Source of the DNA: Saprospiraceae bacterium
GTDB taxonomy: Bacteria; Bacteroidota; Bacteroidia; Chitinophagales; Saprospiraceae
Assembly (NCBI GenBank): GCA_016717145.1
Contig: JADKGD010000031.1
Location: 1 to 64,000, forward strand
Length of the DNA: 64,000 nucleotides
Direction of reading: 5' to 3'
Under the pieces are notes generated by a model. It was not told where the DNA came from and did not search any database. It was given only the letters and a program-made list of their open reading frames with translations. Made by a program: the position numbers and the translations under genes. This document shows positions 1 through 7,834 of the stretch, piece after piece. Each line of letters starts with the position of its first letter. The first letter of the stretch is position 1.

Positions 1-258
1 TACGCCTATAATATGAAAATGTGCATTTTTCAAATCTGCTGGGTCGGTGGTAAACGTAATATCACAACCATCGAAAGCAGAGCCTTCCAGTTCTTTGGAC
101 GGGTCGATGCCTTGTTTCATTAAGTCTACCCGCTCTTTGTTGATATCAAACCCAATCACTTTAAAGTGTTTGGCAAATTCCAATGCCAAAGGTAAGCCTA
201 CATAACCCAACCCTGTTACTGATATAAGTTTTGTTTTGTTTTTTAATTCCTGTAACAT
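1..258 (-). CDS. UDP-HexNAc 6-dehydrogenase, N-terminal part (TviB/WbpA/WbpO type), cut by window edge
   Basis: The 86 visible residues start at ATG 258 and run off the left edge. They contain the NAD-binding Rossmann motif GLGYVGLPLA near residue 16 and an acidic strand end (GFDINKERV), typical of the nucleotide-sugar dehydrogenase superfamily. The VGLPLALEFA form resembles the TviB/WbpO/WbpA branch acting on UDP-N-acetylhexosamines rather than the UDP-glucose branch found at 9363-10664. Expected role: two-step oxidation of UDP-GlcNAc (or GalNAc) C6 to the uronic acid in the cytoplasm. That product is the substrate of the WlbA-like dehydrogenase at 4377-5339, so it fits the same pathway. The catalytic Cys lies outside the window, so substrate choice is inference. 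Confidence 0.8.
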   Translation of the reverse strand, partial: MLQELKNKTKLISVTGLGYVGLPLALEFAKHFKVIGFDINKERVDLMKQGIDPSKELEGSAFDGCDITFTTDPADLKNAHFHIIGV

Positions 259-677
259 TATATTATTTCTATTAAAATCCTTTACTTAATGAGTTTTTCT
301 AAAAGCCGGGTTTCCCGCAACATCCATGATCTAATTAAAAACATCAGACCAATATTATTTTACTTTTTCCACACCAGTAGGATGTCCGTAAGCCTACCAC
401 ATCTGTGCTTTCTAAATGGTCTTGCAAATTCAATTTGCAAGTAAGCCTTATCTCTTCGCCTTGGAACATATCTTACGGTCTGTGAATTCCACGAATTTAC
501 AACCCAATGCATTCATCTTCTTGTGCCAAATGGTCTTGCAAATCAAGGGTCTGCATGTGGTTAAATACCATTTTATTTAACACTTAAATCTGCCTTCATT
601 TCATTACAGCAGACAGGTTGCATTCCAGCAGACAAACCTTAAACATTCAAACCTAAAAATATTTAAATAATATTCAA
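259..677. other. Gene-free spacer with palindromic repeat copies
   Basis: This stretch of about 420 bp has no credible reading frame. It carries one complete 21-bp palindromic repeat (421-441), a truncated copy of its left part (528-544), and near 620-650 a partial match to the longer repeat that flanks the HicBA pair. It looks like accumulated short dispersed repeats between operon segments. Confidence 0.6.
421..441. repeat. 21-bp palindromic dispersed repeat, copy 1
   Basis: CTTGCAAATT-C-AATTTGCAAG is a perfect inverted repeat around one central base, preceded by aatggt. An identical copy with the same prefix lies at 1899-1919, and a truncated one at 528-544. The dyad suggests a REP-like element or a decayed terminator stem; no T-run follows. 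Confidence 0.7.
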
Positions 678-1031
678 TTAAGTTTCCCTATTTGAACTTT
701 CTATTAATTTTATGATACTATCTCTAAACGGTGGTAAAATTACAGTAATAGTGTTCCATAACATAGGAATGTCAATCGCAAAATACCCATGGATAAGACG
801 ATTTCTCATAGCTATAGGTTTGTGCCACTCTATGTCCGGGTTACTTTTCCTGAATTCTTCCAGAATTTTATTTGATGCTTCTCCGATGATTTCTATGTTT
901 CTTTCGACAGCATTTCTAATCATACTATTATTTGAAAAATTATTAAAGTCAATATGCTCAATGTACAGCGAAATATTGTCGAGTGCATCCAGTATATCAT
1001 ACAATAATAAATATGTGGGCCTATCAGACAT
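678..1031 (-). CDS. hepT: HepT-like HEPN RNase toxin
   Basis: This 117-residue protein carries the HEPN signature R-x4-H-x-Y (RNRLIHGY, around residue 76-83), the catalytic and AMPylated motif of HepT RNase toxins (DUF86 family). Length and all-helical character fit the family. It overlaps the end of the upstream mntA gene by 8 nt, so the pair is translationally coupled. In characterised systems HepT cleaves RNA and is silenced when MntA AMPylates the motif Tyr. The motif Tyr is present here, so the toxin is predicted to be functional and modifiable. It is the last gene of a three-gene minus-strand operon starting at 1509. Confidence 0.85.
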   Translation of the reverse strand: MSDRPTYLLLYDILDALDNISLYIEHIDFNNFSNNSMIRNAVERNIEIIGEASNKILEEFRKSNPDIEWHKPIAMRNRLIHGYFAIDIPMLWNTITVILPPFRDSIIKLIESSNRET

Positions 1032-1317
1032 AAAGCAGGTAGTTTTTCAAATACTCATACTGCCTCGGCTTCAAAGATCTTGCGGTTACTAGGTCTATTT
1101 TCTGACCCAATAATGTTTCTAATTCTTCTGCCAGTGAATTAAATAATAAAAAATCATCTGATTGGAAGTCTATCAAAATATCGACATCACTATCTTCATT
1201 AAAATCAGATCTTATAGCTGATCCAAAAACAGCCATATTGCCCAAAGGATAACGAAGTTTAAAATCTTGTAATGACTTTTTGAGCTTTATTATGATTTGT
1301 TCTTGTTTATGTTGCAT
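1024..1317 (-). CDS. mntA: MntA-like antitoxin, minimal nucleotidyltransferase
   Basis: The 97-residue protein has the minimal nucleotidyltransferase motif G-S-x10-D-x-D (GSAIRSDFNEDSDVD, around residues 32-46) that binds metal and ATP, plus a downstream acidic strand (ILIDF). This is the MntA partner of HepT: it transfers AMP to the toxin Tyr and neutralises it. The stop overlaps the hepT start by 8 nt and the gene lies 9 nt downstream of a HicB-like gene. The catalytic motif is intact, unlike the degenerate copy at 12784-13314. Confidence 0.85.
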   Translation of the reverse strand: MQHKQEQIIIKLKKSLQDFKLRYPLGNMAVFGSAIRSDFNEDSDVDILIDFQSDDFLLFNSLAEELETLLGQKIDLVTARSLKPRQYEYLKNYLLYV

Positions 1318-1326
1318 AATTTGTTC

Positions 1327-1509
1327 CTATTTTCTGATGTTTTGCAAATCAAACCTTTCATTATTATCTTCAAAATACAAATCCAAGGCTTCTTTTAGAT
1401 TCGATTGAGCTCCATCAAGCGCCTTACCAAAACTAGATACTTCAACATTTAAACATCTGGAGACATAAAACTTCCCTTCTTTTGTAATGATATACTTAAA
1501 CGACTTCAT
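1327..1509 (-). CDS. Solitary HicB-like (UPF0150) domain protein
   Basis: The 60-residue product consists only of a HicB/UPF0150-type fold: an opening strand (KYIITKEGKFYVSRCL), a glycine-containing turn and a helix (ALDGAQSNLKEALDLYFED). HicB proteins normally pair with a HicA RNase toxin. No HicA frame was found on either side; the next gene, 9 nt downstream, is mntA. It therefore appears as the first gene of a HicB-like/MntA/HepT operon. It lacks the C-terminal DNA-binding domain of full-length HicB antitoxins. Function beyond the fold is unknown. Confidence 0.65.
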   Translation of the reverse strand: MKSFKYIITKEGKFYVSRCLNVEVSSFGKALDGAQSNLKEALDLYFEDNNERFDLQNIRK

Positions 1510-1898
1510 AATGTTGATTTAATTTTATAAACGATACTTGCTATGATACTGAGACATACGATGATGGTGGCTCAAAGATTGATCAGATTAAACAGATTGT
1601 TTATTTCCACATTTTACAAGTCTATCTGACTTTGACCGGAACATCCTCTTACGGTCTGTGTCCGGTTTCGAAAGAATCACAAATCAGCCATTCCGAAAAA
1701 TCCACCCAAACCAGCGTCATCTCAGTTTTCTTGGTGAGCACCCTCAGAGCCCTTAGTGGGTTAAATCTCAATCTTAGCCTCCCCTTACAGCCTACCATCC
1801 ACAAAAATTAGTTCAGTTCACATTAAGAAAAAACACTCTCATCTATAATTTGAGAAGATTCAAGAGAACACTTTCCATTACCTAACCTGAGGAATGGT

Positions 1899-1919
1899 CT
1901 TGCAAATTCAATTTGCAAG
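1899..1919. repeat. 21-bp palindromic dispersed repeat, copy 2
   Basis: Identical over 21 bp to 421-441, with the same upstream aatggt. The flanks differ beyond that, so the dyad itself is the conserved unit. Confidence 0.7.
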
Positions 1920-1985
1920 TGGGTCTCAATTTACAACGCCATTTTTTGTACTTAAGAGTCAAAAGGCATATTACCTTAATTCACA

Positions 1986-2023
1986 AATGGCTTCGCCGCT
2001 GATAAGTCGCAAGTACTTGATCT
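1986..2023. repeat. 38-bp dispersed repeat, copy 1
   Basis: This segment, beginning aatggcttcgccg and ending tacttgatct, matches 12126-12163 at 36 of 38 positions while the flanks do not match. Both copies are in the same orientation and outside genes. Confidence 0.65.
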
Positions 2024-2280
2024 GTAATGGGTTAAAATTCGATACGCCGTTTAGACTAATAATGAGTAGCAAAGTTACTCAATATGCGTTGATTTTTTTA
2101 TTTTTACGTAGCAAATTAGTGAAATGTGGAACCATTGTAGTTGGTGTGTTACCTATTTGTTGGTATGGGGAGGTTTTTGGAATTTGGGAATGTGAAAATC
2201 TGAAAAAAACCTCCCAAAAAGCAATGAAGTCACTTTGCAGACTTGATCTTCATTAAACATTAAACATTAAACATTCTAAA

Positions 2281-2386
2281 CCTCCTAAACCGACCTACCC
2301 CTAAGTTTCCATAGTGCTAACCTTTATGATCTAAGTGGTTAAACAATAATTCTGCTTCCACTCCATTCCTGCAGACAAACCTTAAA
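2281..2386. repeat. Direct repeat of about 105 bp, left copy flanking hicBA
   Basis: The segment from cctaaaccgacctac to gcagacaaaccttaaa recurs with few differences at 2878-2980. The two copies sit immediately outside the hicBA pair. A partial third copy of the right end is near 630-650. Confidence 0.7.
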
Positions 2387-2387
2387 A

Positions 2388-2561
2388 TTAAGTCAAGTCC
2401 TTAAGAATTTTTTTAGCTAACATTTCATTAATTTCATTATGCCTGGGTACGGGTTGGGTAGTTCCTTTGTTTGGGTTGTGATAAATATCGTGTTTGGCGC
2501 CATTTCTTAGTAAAATGCATCCATTTTTAGATAAAATTTTGAGTAAATCTTTACGTTTCAT
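2388..2561 (-). CDS. hicA: HicA-like (YcfA/UPF0395) mRNA interferase toxin
   Basis: This gene encodes 57 residues. Translation starts MKRKDLLKILSKNGC and includes the double-stranded-RNA-binding-like HicA features: a C-terminal half with KHDIYHNPNKG (the His-containing strand that carries the catalytic His in HicA) followed by PVPRHNEINEMLAKKIL. This matches the usual small HicA family length. Its ATG overlaps the stop of the upstream HicB-like gene in an ATGA, so the two are translationally coupled with antitoxin first. HicA toxins cleave mRNAs; HicB binds and inhibits them. Confidence 0.85.
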   Translation of the reverse strand: MKRKDLLKILSKNGCILLRNGAKHDIYHNPNKGTTQPVPRHNEINEMLAKKILKDLT

Positions 2562-2782
2562 GCAATAATCAACTCTTCAACTTTTCTGATTCCCACTATT
2601 TTATGAGTCGTAAACAAGGAATGCAAGTCTAACAGGTGTTCTTTAAGATCCACCAAATCTTCACCTTGTGTCCAATGGTCTGGATAATCATTTAAAAACC
2701 CAATATATTTGCTATCTGCCTCTATCCAATAAGTAAAACTAACTTTATTTTCCATAAAAGGTAATATTATGAAATAAAACAA
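2558..2782 (-). CDS. hicB: HicB-like antitoxin (UPF0150 domain)
   Basis: The product has a HicB-type fold: a strand (VSFTYWIEADSKYIGFL), a turn (NDYPDHWTQG) and a helix (EDLVDLKEHLLDLHSLF). The first nine codons encode a hydrophobic stretch before an internal ATG (2755), and MENKVSFTYW is the more likely start, giving 65 residues. The gene overlaps hicA by 4 nt (ATGA). Antitoxin-before-toxin order is less common but known for this family. The module sits between two nearly identical repeats of about 105 bp within the polysaccharide locus. Confidence 0.8.
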   Translation of the reverse strand: MFYFIILPFMENKVSFTYWIEADSKYIGFLNDYPDHWTQGEDLVDLKEHLLDLHSLFTTHKIVGIRKVEELIIA

Positions 2783-2877
2783 TAAATCTAAATAAGTAGT
2801 TCATCCTTCGAGCCCTCTAATGCTATCCCTTAATGTCCTAAGTGAAAACCTTAGTACCCTTAGTGGTAAAACTAAAC

Positions 2878-2980
2878 CACCTAAACCAACCTACCTAAGT
2901 TTCCTTAGTGCTAACCTTTGTGATCTAAGTGGTTAAACAATAATTCTGCTTCCTCTCCATTCTTGCAGACAAACCTTAAA
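2878..2980. repeat. Direct repeat of about 105 bp, right copy flanking hicBA
   Basis: Near-identical to 2281-2386 and in the same orientation. A recombination between the two copies would cleanly delete hicBA. Confidence 0.7.
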
Positions 2981-3011
2981 CCTTAAACATTCAACCTTAA
3001 AACTTTACACC

Positions 3012-3878
3012 TCAACCCTTAATCACTTTCATCAGATATTCCCCATAACCACTTTTGATTAATGGAGCAGCAAGTCTTAATAATTGTCCACTATTGATGA
3101 AGCCCATGCGCCATGCAACTTCTTCGATACAACCAATTTTGTAGCCTTGTCGCTTCTCTATGACCCTCACGAATTCAGAAGCATCATGTAATGAGTCAAA
3201 GGTACCTGTATCAAGCCAGGCAGTACCTCTATCCATGATGCCCACAGAGAGTTTTCCATTTTTAAGATAATGTTGATTTACTGTCGTTATTTCGTATTCG
3301 CCCCGTGCAGATGGGGTAATATTTTTTGCAATGTCGACGACGTTATTATCGTAATAATACAAGCCTGGCACTGCATAATCTGATTTTGGTTTTGATGGTT
3401 TCTCTTCAATGGAAATGGCCTTTTGGTCTTTATCAAATTCAACTACACCGTACCTTTCCGGATCATTGACAGGATAAGCAAAAACTCTGGCACCAGAAGT
3501 GATTGCAGCACTATTTTGTAATAACTTTGAAAGACCGGAACCATAAAATATATTATCTCCAAGTACCAGACAAGATGTATCGTTGCCTATAAATTCTGAA
3601 CCTATTACAAAAGCCTGAGCTAATCCATTCGGTACGGCTTGTACTGCATATTCAAATCGGCATCCCAACTCCGTTCCATCTCCAAGCAATCGTATAAAGC
3701 CCGCTTGATCTTCAGGTGTAGTAATGATCAATACTTCTCGAATACCAGAAAGCATCAATATCGACAATGGATAATAAATCATCGGTTTGTCATAAATAGG
3801 CATCAATTGTTTACTGATGGCCTTAGTGATGGGATATAGTCTGGTGCCTGATCCGCCGGCTAGTATGATGCCTTTCAT
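3012..3878 (-). CDS. rfbA: Glucose-1-phosphate thymidylyltransferase
   Basis: The 288-residue protein opens with the sugar-nucleotidyltransferase loop GGSGTRLYPIT (residues 8-18) and continues with KQLMPIYDKPMIYYPLS, the RfbA/RmlA signature. LGDNIFYG and EKPSKPKS match the nucleotide and sugar-phosphate binding segments. It condenses dTTP and glucose-1-phosphate to dTDP-glucose in the cytoplasm, the substrate for RfbB at 7835-8881. Length is typical for the family. RfbC and RfbD, which would complete dTDP-rhamnose synthesis, are absent from the window, so the final deoxysugar is undetermined. Confidence 0.95.
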   Translation of the reverse strand: MKGIILAGGSGTRLYPITKAISKQLMPIYDKPMIYYPLSILMLSGIREVLIITTPEDQAGFIRLLGDGTELGCRFEYAVQAVPNGLAQAFVIGSEFIGNDTSCLVLGDNIFYGSGLSKLLQNSAAITSGARVFAYPVNDPERYGVVEFDKDQKAISIEEKPSKPKSDYAVPGLYYYDNNVVDIAKNITPSARGEYEITTVNQHYLKNGKLSVGIMDRGTAWLDTGTFDSLHDASEFVRVIEKRQGYKIGCIEEVAWRMGFINSGQLLRLAAPLIKSGYGEYLMKVIKG

Positions 3879-3896
3879 GATTTTGTTGGTTTAAGG

Positions 3897-3938
3897 TTTA
3901 TGGTGGAACGTTTATGGTGGAACGTTTATGGTGGAACG
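3897..3938. repeat. Tandem repeat, three 14-bp units
   Basis: Three exact copies of tttatggtggaacg lie just upstream of rfbA, followed by degenerate gaacgtt and ttatggt units to about 3970. The array separates rfbA from the four-helix-bundle gene; copy number could vary by slippage. Confidence 0.8.
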
Positions 3939-3960
3939 TTGAACGTTGAACGTTTATGGT

Positions 3961-4260
3961 TTATGGTTTATTCTTATCCAAAGACCTTTTCAGACCGTTT
4001 AATTTATTTGCAACTACATCTATATTTAATCGCAATTCAAGGAGCCTATCTTCAGAAATATAATTTAAATCAAAACCTAAGATTAAACAATTGACTACTT
4101 CCATTAAACTACCATAAGCAATTTCAATAAATCGAATCTTTTCTTTATTAGACCATCTTGAAGTTCCTTCAGCTATGTTACATGAAACTGATATCATTGC
4201 CCTTCTAACTTGACTCGTAAGACCAAACCTCTCGTCTTCAGGAAATAATTTAGTAGTCAA
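3961..4260 (-). CDS. Four-helix-bundle protein (23S rRNA IVP/S23 family), 5' end uncertain
   Basis: The 99 residues from a TTG at 4260 contain the family core FPEDERFGLTSQVRRAMISV, then CNIAEGTSRWSNKE and RFIEIAYGSLMEVVNCL. Homologous sequence continues upstream in the same frame to about 4317 (GFEKLDVWQKSRLLVK, the usual first helix), but no ATG, GTG or TTG exists between that part and an in-frame stop at 4348-4350. The true start is therefore missing or a rare codon (ATC/ATT near 4321-4338). Proteins of this family form pentameric helical bundles and occur inside rRNA intervening sequences or surface-polysaccharide loci; their role is unknown. Confidence 0.75.
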   Translation of the reverse strand: MTTKLFPEDERFGLTSQVRRAMISVSCNIAEGTSRWSNKEKIRFIEIAYGSLMEVVNCLILGFDLNYISEDRLLELRLNIDVVANKLNGLKRSLDKNKP

Positions 4261-4376
4261 ATAAACATCTTTAACTAATAATCTTGACTTTTGCCAGACA
4301 TCTAGTTTTTCAAAACCGTAGATATTGATATTATTATTTTTTTAAACATTAAACAATTATACGTTAAACAAAGCTT

Positions 4377-5339
4377 TCACTTAAATGGGTGCTTCGCCAA
4401 AGGCAATTCGGCAAAAGGATGATGATTTCCGGTCAAACCCAAAGGGACTGCATTTCTGATCTGATGCACTATATTTATGGCAGTGCGGGCCTCTCCTATT
4501 CTAAATCCTCCCCCACTTAAAATATCTTTATAACTCAAAGTGTGCAGGTCTGTAAAGCCATCAGAAAACTCAAGCTCCTCGCCCTCAATATTTATAGAAC
4601 GATATGTTCGTTTACCTTTCGCTTTTAATGCTTCCGGGATAGTATCGGCGTTTATGCTTAAAAACCATTTGACCTTTGCCTTTGCAAATTCAAAATAACC
4701 TGCTGCTCTATCATGGGTATGAATGTGCACTATATTCTCTTTTACATCACCAAAAACCCATTGTAGCATATCATAAAAGTGAACTCCAATGTTTGTAGCA
4801 ATGCCACCAGATTTTTCTACATCTCCTTTCCACGATGTATAATACCATGTACCTCTTGAAGTGATATAGGTAAGGTCAAATTCGAAAATTTTGTTTGCAG
4901 GTGAATTGGCTACTTTTTCTTTAAGTGCAATTATACTTGGGTGCAGTCTAAGTTGTAATATATTATAAATGTTGTGGCCGGTTTCGGTTTCGAGTTCTTC
5001 GAGCGCATCAATATTCCAGGGATTCAACACAATAGGTTTTTCACATATGATATCCGCTCCATATCTAAGTCCAAACCTGATATGTGCATCATGCAGATAA
5101 TTCGGACTACAAATGCTCACGAAGTCTACTTTATGACCAACACGTTTCAATTTTTCCAGATGTCTGTCAAACCTTTCAAATTCGGTAAAAAAAGCCGCAT
5201 TCGGAAAATAACTATCAATAATACCAACCGAGTCATTGGTGTCCATTGCAGCAACCAGATCATTGCCGGTATCTCGAATGGCCTGCATATGTCTGGGTGC
5301 GATGTATCCGGCGGCGCCTATAAGGGCAAATTGTTTCAT
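4377..5339 (-). CDS. wlbA: UDP-N-acetyl-2-amino-2-deoxyglucuronate dehydrogenase (Gfo/Idh/MocA, WlbA/WbpB type)
   Basis: The 320-residue protein has an N-terminal Rossmann segment (FALIGAAGYIAPRHMQAI) and the Gfo/Idh/MocA signature CEKPIVLNPW with its catalytic Lys near residue 121, then GGIATNIGVHFYDMLQW, where the conserved Asp/His face the sugar. The IGAAGYIAPRHM opening is characteristic of WlbA/WbpB enzymes, which oxidise C3 of UDP-GlcNAcA before transamination. Partners lie nearby: the edge UDP-HexNAc dehydrogenase, the aminotransferase at 10737-11861 and the acetyltransferase at 6036-6608. Confidence 0.9.
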   Translation of the reverse strand: MKQFALIGAAGYIAPRHMQAIRDTGNDLVAAMDTNDSVGIIDSYFPNAAFFTEFERFDRHLEKLKRVGHKVDFVSICSPNYLHDAHIRFGLRYGADIICEKPIVLNPWNIDALEELETETGHNIYNILQLRLHPSIIALKEKVANSPANKIFEFDLTYITSRGTWYYTSWKGDVEKSGGIATNIGVHFYDMLQWVFGDVKENIVHIHTHDRAAGYFEFAKAKVKWFLSINADTIPEALKAKGKRTYRSINIEGEELEFSDGFTDLHTLSYKDILSGGGFRIGEARTAINIVHQIRNAVPLGLTGNHHPFAELPLAKHPFK

Positions 5340-5506
5340 TTTAATTTGGATTTGGTTTTTTGGATCTTATGATTTCAAGATGCTAATTCAATGTATTTAA
5401 TAGCAATTATTTTTTTATTGAACCACTTAGGACACTTAATGCCACTAAGATTATTTTTATTAAATTTTTTAATAGCTTAAAGGATGAAATTTGAGTCCTA
5501 AAAATT

Positions 5507-5920
5507 CTATTCAGGATAATTTTTAAATATTTCATTGACCATAGGAATTAATCCTTCTTTGACAAGATTCATAACATTAAAATTTATAAGTAACCCTTTT
5601 GGAATGTGATTCAATTTCATGTAAGTCAATAACTGAGCTTTATGAATTGGTAAAATTCCGTCCTGACTTTTTAATTCGGCTATAACCAGATTATCTACTA
5701 TTATATCCTGACGATAATGTCTTTCAATCTGAATACCCTTGTAAAAAATATCTATTCTCTTCTCCACTTCAACAAATACATCTGCTCTTCTTAACTCAAG
5801 AACAAGACAGTCTTTATAAATATCTTCAAGTAATCCCGGACCTAATTCTTTGTGAACTTCGATTGCAGCACCAACAATTTTGTAAGCCAGATTATTTATA
5901 TAGGTTTTAGTAATTTCCAT
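5507..5920 (-). CDS. GxxExxY protein
   Basis: This 137-residue protein shows the naming motif GLLEDIY (G-x-x-E-x-x-Y) around residue 29, then IVDNLVIAELKS, a strand pair with D...E-x-K spacing resembling PD-(D/E)xK nuclease folds, and IHKAQLLTYMKL. Family members are common in Bacteroidota and environmental genomes, often as stand-alone insertions in sugar-nucleotide or capsule loci. No biochemical role is established. It interrupts the wlb gene series and has its own flanking spacers, so it is probably an independent insertion. Confidence 0.85.
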   Translation of the reverse strand: MEITKTYINNLAYKIVGAAIEVHKELGPGLLEDIYKDCLVLELRRADVFVEVEKRIDIFYKGIQIERHYRQDIIVDNLVIAELKSQDGILPIHKAQLLTYMKLNHIPKGLLINFNVMNLVKEGLIPMVNEIFKNYPE

Positions 5921-6035
5921 TAGTTTTAAAATTCTACATTTGTTTTTTATAGTTCGTACAAATAAATAAATTTTTTCTTTTTTCTCAGTGAAATTTAGTG
6001 TACTTAGTGGTAAACTTAATATACAGTTTCAATAT

Positions 6036-6608
6036 TTAATTTATCTTTCGGACTACTCCATTTTCCAATCGATATTGTGCGCCACTTTCAGGACAAAAAG
6101 CATCACCTTTTTCATCAAAAATCAACTTGTGTCCATACTCACTCATCCATCCCGTCTGACGTGCAGGATTACCTACCACCAAAGCAAAATCCGGAACATG
6201 TTTAGTGACAACAGCACCCGCTCCAATGAATGCATATTTTCCTATGTCATGACCACAAACAATAGTAGCATTAGCACCAATACTAGCCCCTTTCCCAACA
6301 TGGGTTTTTAAATATTCGCTTTTACGATTTACGGCACTCCTCGGATTGATGACATTCGTAAAAACACATGAAGGTCCAAGAAAAACATCATCATCACAAG
6401 TTACCCCGGTATAAATGGAAACATTATTTTGTATTTTCACATTATCACCCAGGACTACTTCCGGAGAGATTACTACATTCTGGCCGATGTTACAGGTCTT
6501 ACCTATAATACAACGGGGCATTACATGACTGAAGTGCCAAATTTTGGTACCATCTCCAATTGAGCAGCCCTCGTCGATATAAGATGATTCATGTGCGAAA
6601 TATGACAT
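6036..6608 (-). CDS. wlbB: UDP-3-amino-2-acetamido-glucuronate N-acetyltransferase (left-handed beta helix, WlbB/WbpD type)
   Basis: This 190-residue protein is built of hexapeptide repeats (for example IGDGTK, IGKTCN, IGQNVV, LGDNVK, VGKGAS, IGANAT, IGAGAV), which form a trimeric left-handed beta helix binding acetyl-CoA. HFSHVMPRC and SIYTGVTCDDDVFLGPSCVF are WbpD/WlbB-like, and VGNPARQTGWMSE is a typical end of the domain. Expected reaction: acetylation of the C3 amine of UDP-GlcNAc3NA to give the 2,3-diacetamido uronic acid. It lies between wlbA and the Wzz-like gene. Confidence 0.9.
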   Translation of the reverse strand: MSYFAHESSYIDEGCSIGDGTKIWHFSHVMPRCIIGKTCNIGQNVVISPEVVLGDNVKIQNNVSIYTGVTCDDDVFLGPSCVFTNVINPRSAVNRKSEYLKTHVGKGASIGANATIVCGHDIGKYAFIGAGAVVTKHVPDFALVVGNPARQTGWMSEYGHKLIFDEKGDAFCPESGAQYRLENGVVRKIN

Positions 6609-6733
6609 TTATTTATTGCTGATATTGTTAGTATTAATATTCTGACTTTAGGAAATATCCAGTCTTTCTTTGAAAAGGTTTTTGGGACCAGTTAAATGAT
6701 ATACTTAAAATAATTAACTTCTTATGGCATCGA

Positions 6734-7801
6734 CTACAATTTTTCTTCTATAACTAAGCCAGCTCCAATCAGTCCGCCAAGAAGCCCACCAATGATCAAA
6801 GAAATCAACAAAGACTTCTCTTTTGCATCCAATGGAGGAAGTGGCTCGTCGATTATAGTAATATCGGGACTACCTGCATCAAGAGAAAAATCAGCTATTT
6901 CATAATTTTTTGTTACCTCACCGTACATCAATGTCAATTTTCCAATTTCAGTTTCCAGAATTTTCCGTTGAACCAACATGGTTTGATCCGAAAGATTTCT
7001 ATGTGAATCGTTAAATCTTGCCAACTGATATTGTTTACTCCTTAATAAGTTTGTAATTGAATCCGTTTTTGCCGCAACAAAACCAAAAGATTTTTTATTG
7101 CTTTTGGTACTACTTAATATGTAATAATCTTTTAACTCCTCAAATACTTTGTTGCAAAAAACGATAGACAGCTCTTCATCAACAGTCAAAGCAGTCATTG
7201 TAAGTATGCCTGTGTCTTCACTAAATCCATTTGTAAAGATTGGAATTTTTTCTTTGCCACCTTCAACTACTTGACCATAAATCATTTTAAGTGCAAGCAG
7301 TTCGTCAATATTAAATGCTTTTATGGAATCTGTTTTAAATCTGAATCCTTTCCAATCCTTTTTTTTGGATGTCCATTCTTCATCCAAGCTGTAAAGATTT
7401 ATCAAATGATTGGCAATATAGTCAGGCTTTCTTCCTGCAGAATCCAAGGAAATGACGGTAAAAAGTACTTTCTGGATTATATTTCTGGATCTTGACAATT
7501 CTACAATTTTATCCAAATTTACCTTACCTCCTTTTCCAAGACCAAACGATCCTAAAATCCCGGAAAGACCTCCGCCGCCGCTGCTACCATCATTCATGCT
7601 GTACGTCAATGCAGCCTGATACGTAACCACTGTAGTTTTTGCTTTATAACCAAAATAGATCACAAAAGGCAGAGAAAATGCAATGATCCACCATTTTTTA
7701 TCCCACAGTTCCAGCCAAAACTCTGTTATCTTACCAATCAGTTCTTTGAGTGTGATTTCATCATCCTGGTATGAAGGTGGCATATTTTTTGGCTGATCCA
7801 T
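6734..7801 (-). CDS. Wzz-like polysaccharide chain-length determinant / co-polymerase
   Basis: The 355-residue protein has the two-membrane-segment layout of Wzz proteins: a first transmembrane helix at about residues 37-54 (WWIIAFSLPFVIYFGYK) and a second near the C-terminus (SLLISLIIGGLLGGLIGAG), preceded by the usual proline-rich segment (DEPLPPLDAKEKS). The middle is a periplasmic domain with a Gly-rich stretch (SSGGGGLSG) and long helices. No tyrosine-kinase domain is fused. Such proteins set chain length in Wzy-dependent polymerisation at the inner membrane. It sits between rfbB and wlbB in the same direction. Confidence 0.8.
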   Translation of the reverse strand: MDQPKNMPPSYQDDEITLKELIGKITEFWLELWDKKWWIIAFSLPFVIYFGYKAKTTVVTYQAALTYSMNDGSSGGGGLSGILGSFGLGKGGKVNLDKIVELSRSRNIIQKVLFTVISLDSAGRKPDYIANHLINLYSLDEEWTSKKKDWKGFRFKTDSIKAFNIDELLALKMIYGQVVEGGKEKIPIFTNGFSEDTGILTMTALTVDEELSIVFCNKVFEELKDYYILSSTKSNKKSFGFVAAKTDSITNLLRSKQYQLARFNDSHRNLSDQTMLVQRKILETEIGKLTLMYGEVTKNYEIADFSLDAGSPDITIIDEPLPPLDAKEKSLLISLIIGGLLGGLIGAGLVIEEKL

Positions 7802-7834
7802 ATTTATTAAAAAGTGAAGTTGTGATTTATTAAA

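Larger units (their letters stand above)
1510..2280. other. Gene-free spacer rich in short repeats
   Basis: About 770 bp without a credible gene. It holds the second 21-bp palindrome (1899-1919) and one copy of a 38-bp dispersed repeat (1986-2023) shared with 12126-12163. The only long frame here, on the plus strand at 1894-2256, starts inside the palindrome, has no recognisable motif and reads through the dispersed repeat, so I treat it as spurious. Confidence 0.55.

Noticed and set aside
1894..2256. Plus-strand 120-codon frame in the spacer
   Set aside because: It starts inside a palindromic repeat, runs through the 38-bp dispersed repeat, has no motif and no neighbouring support.
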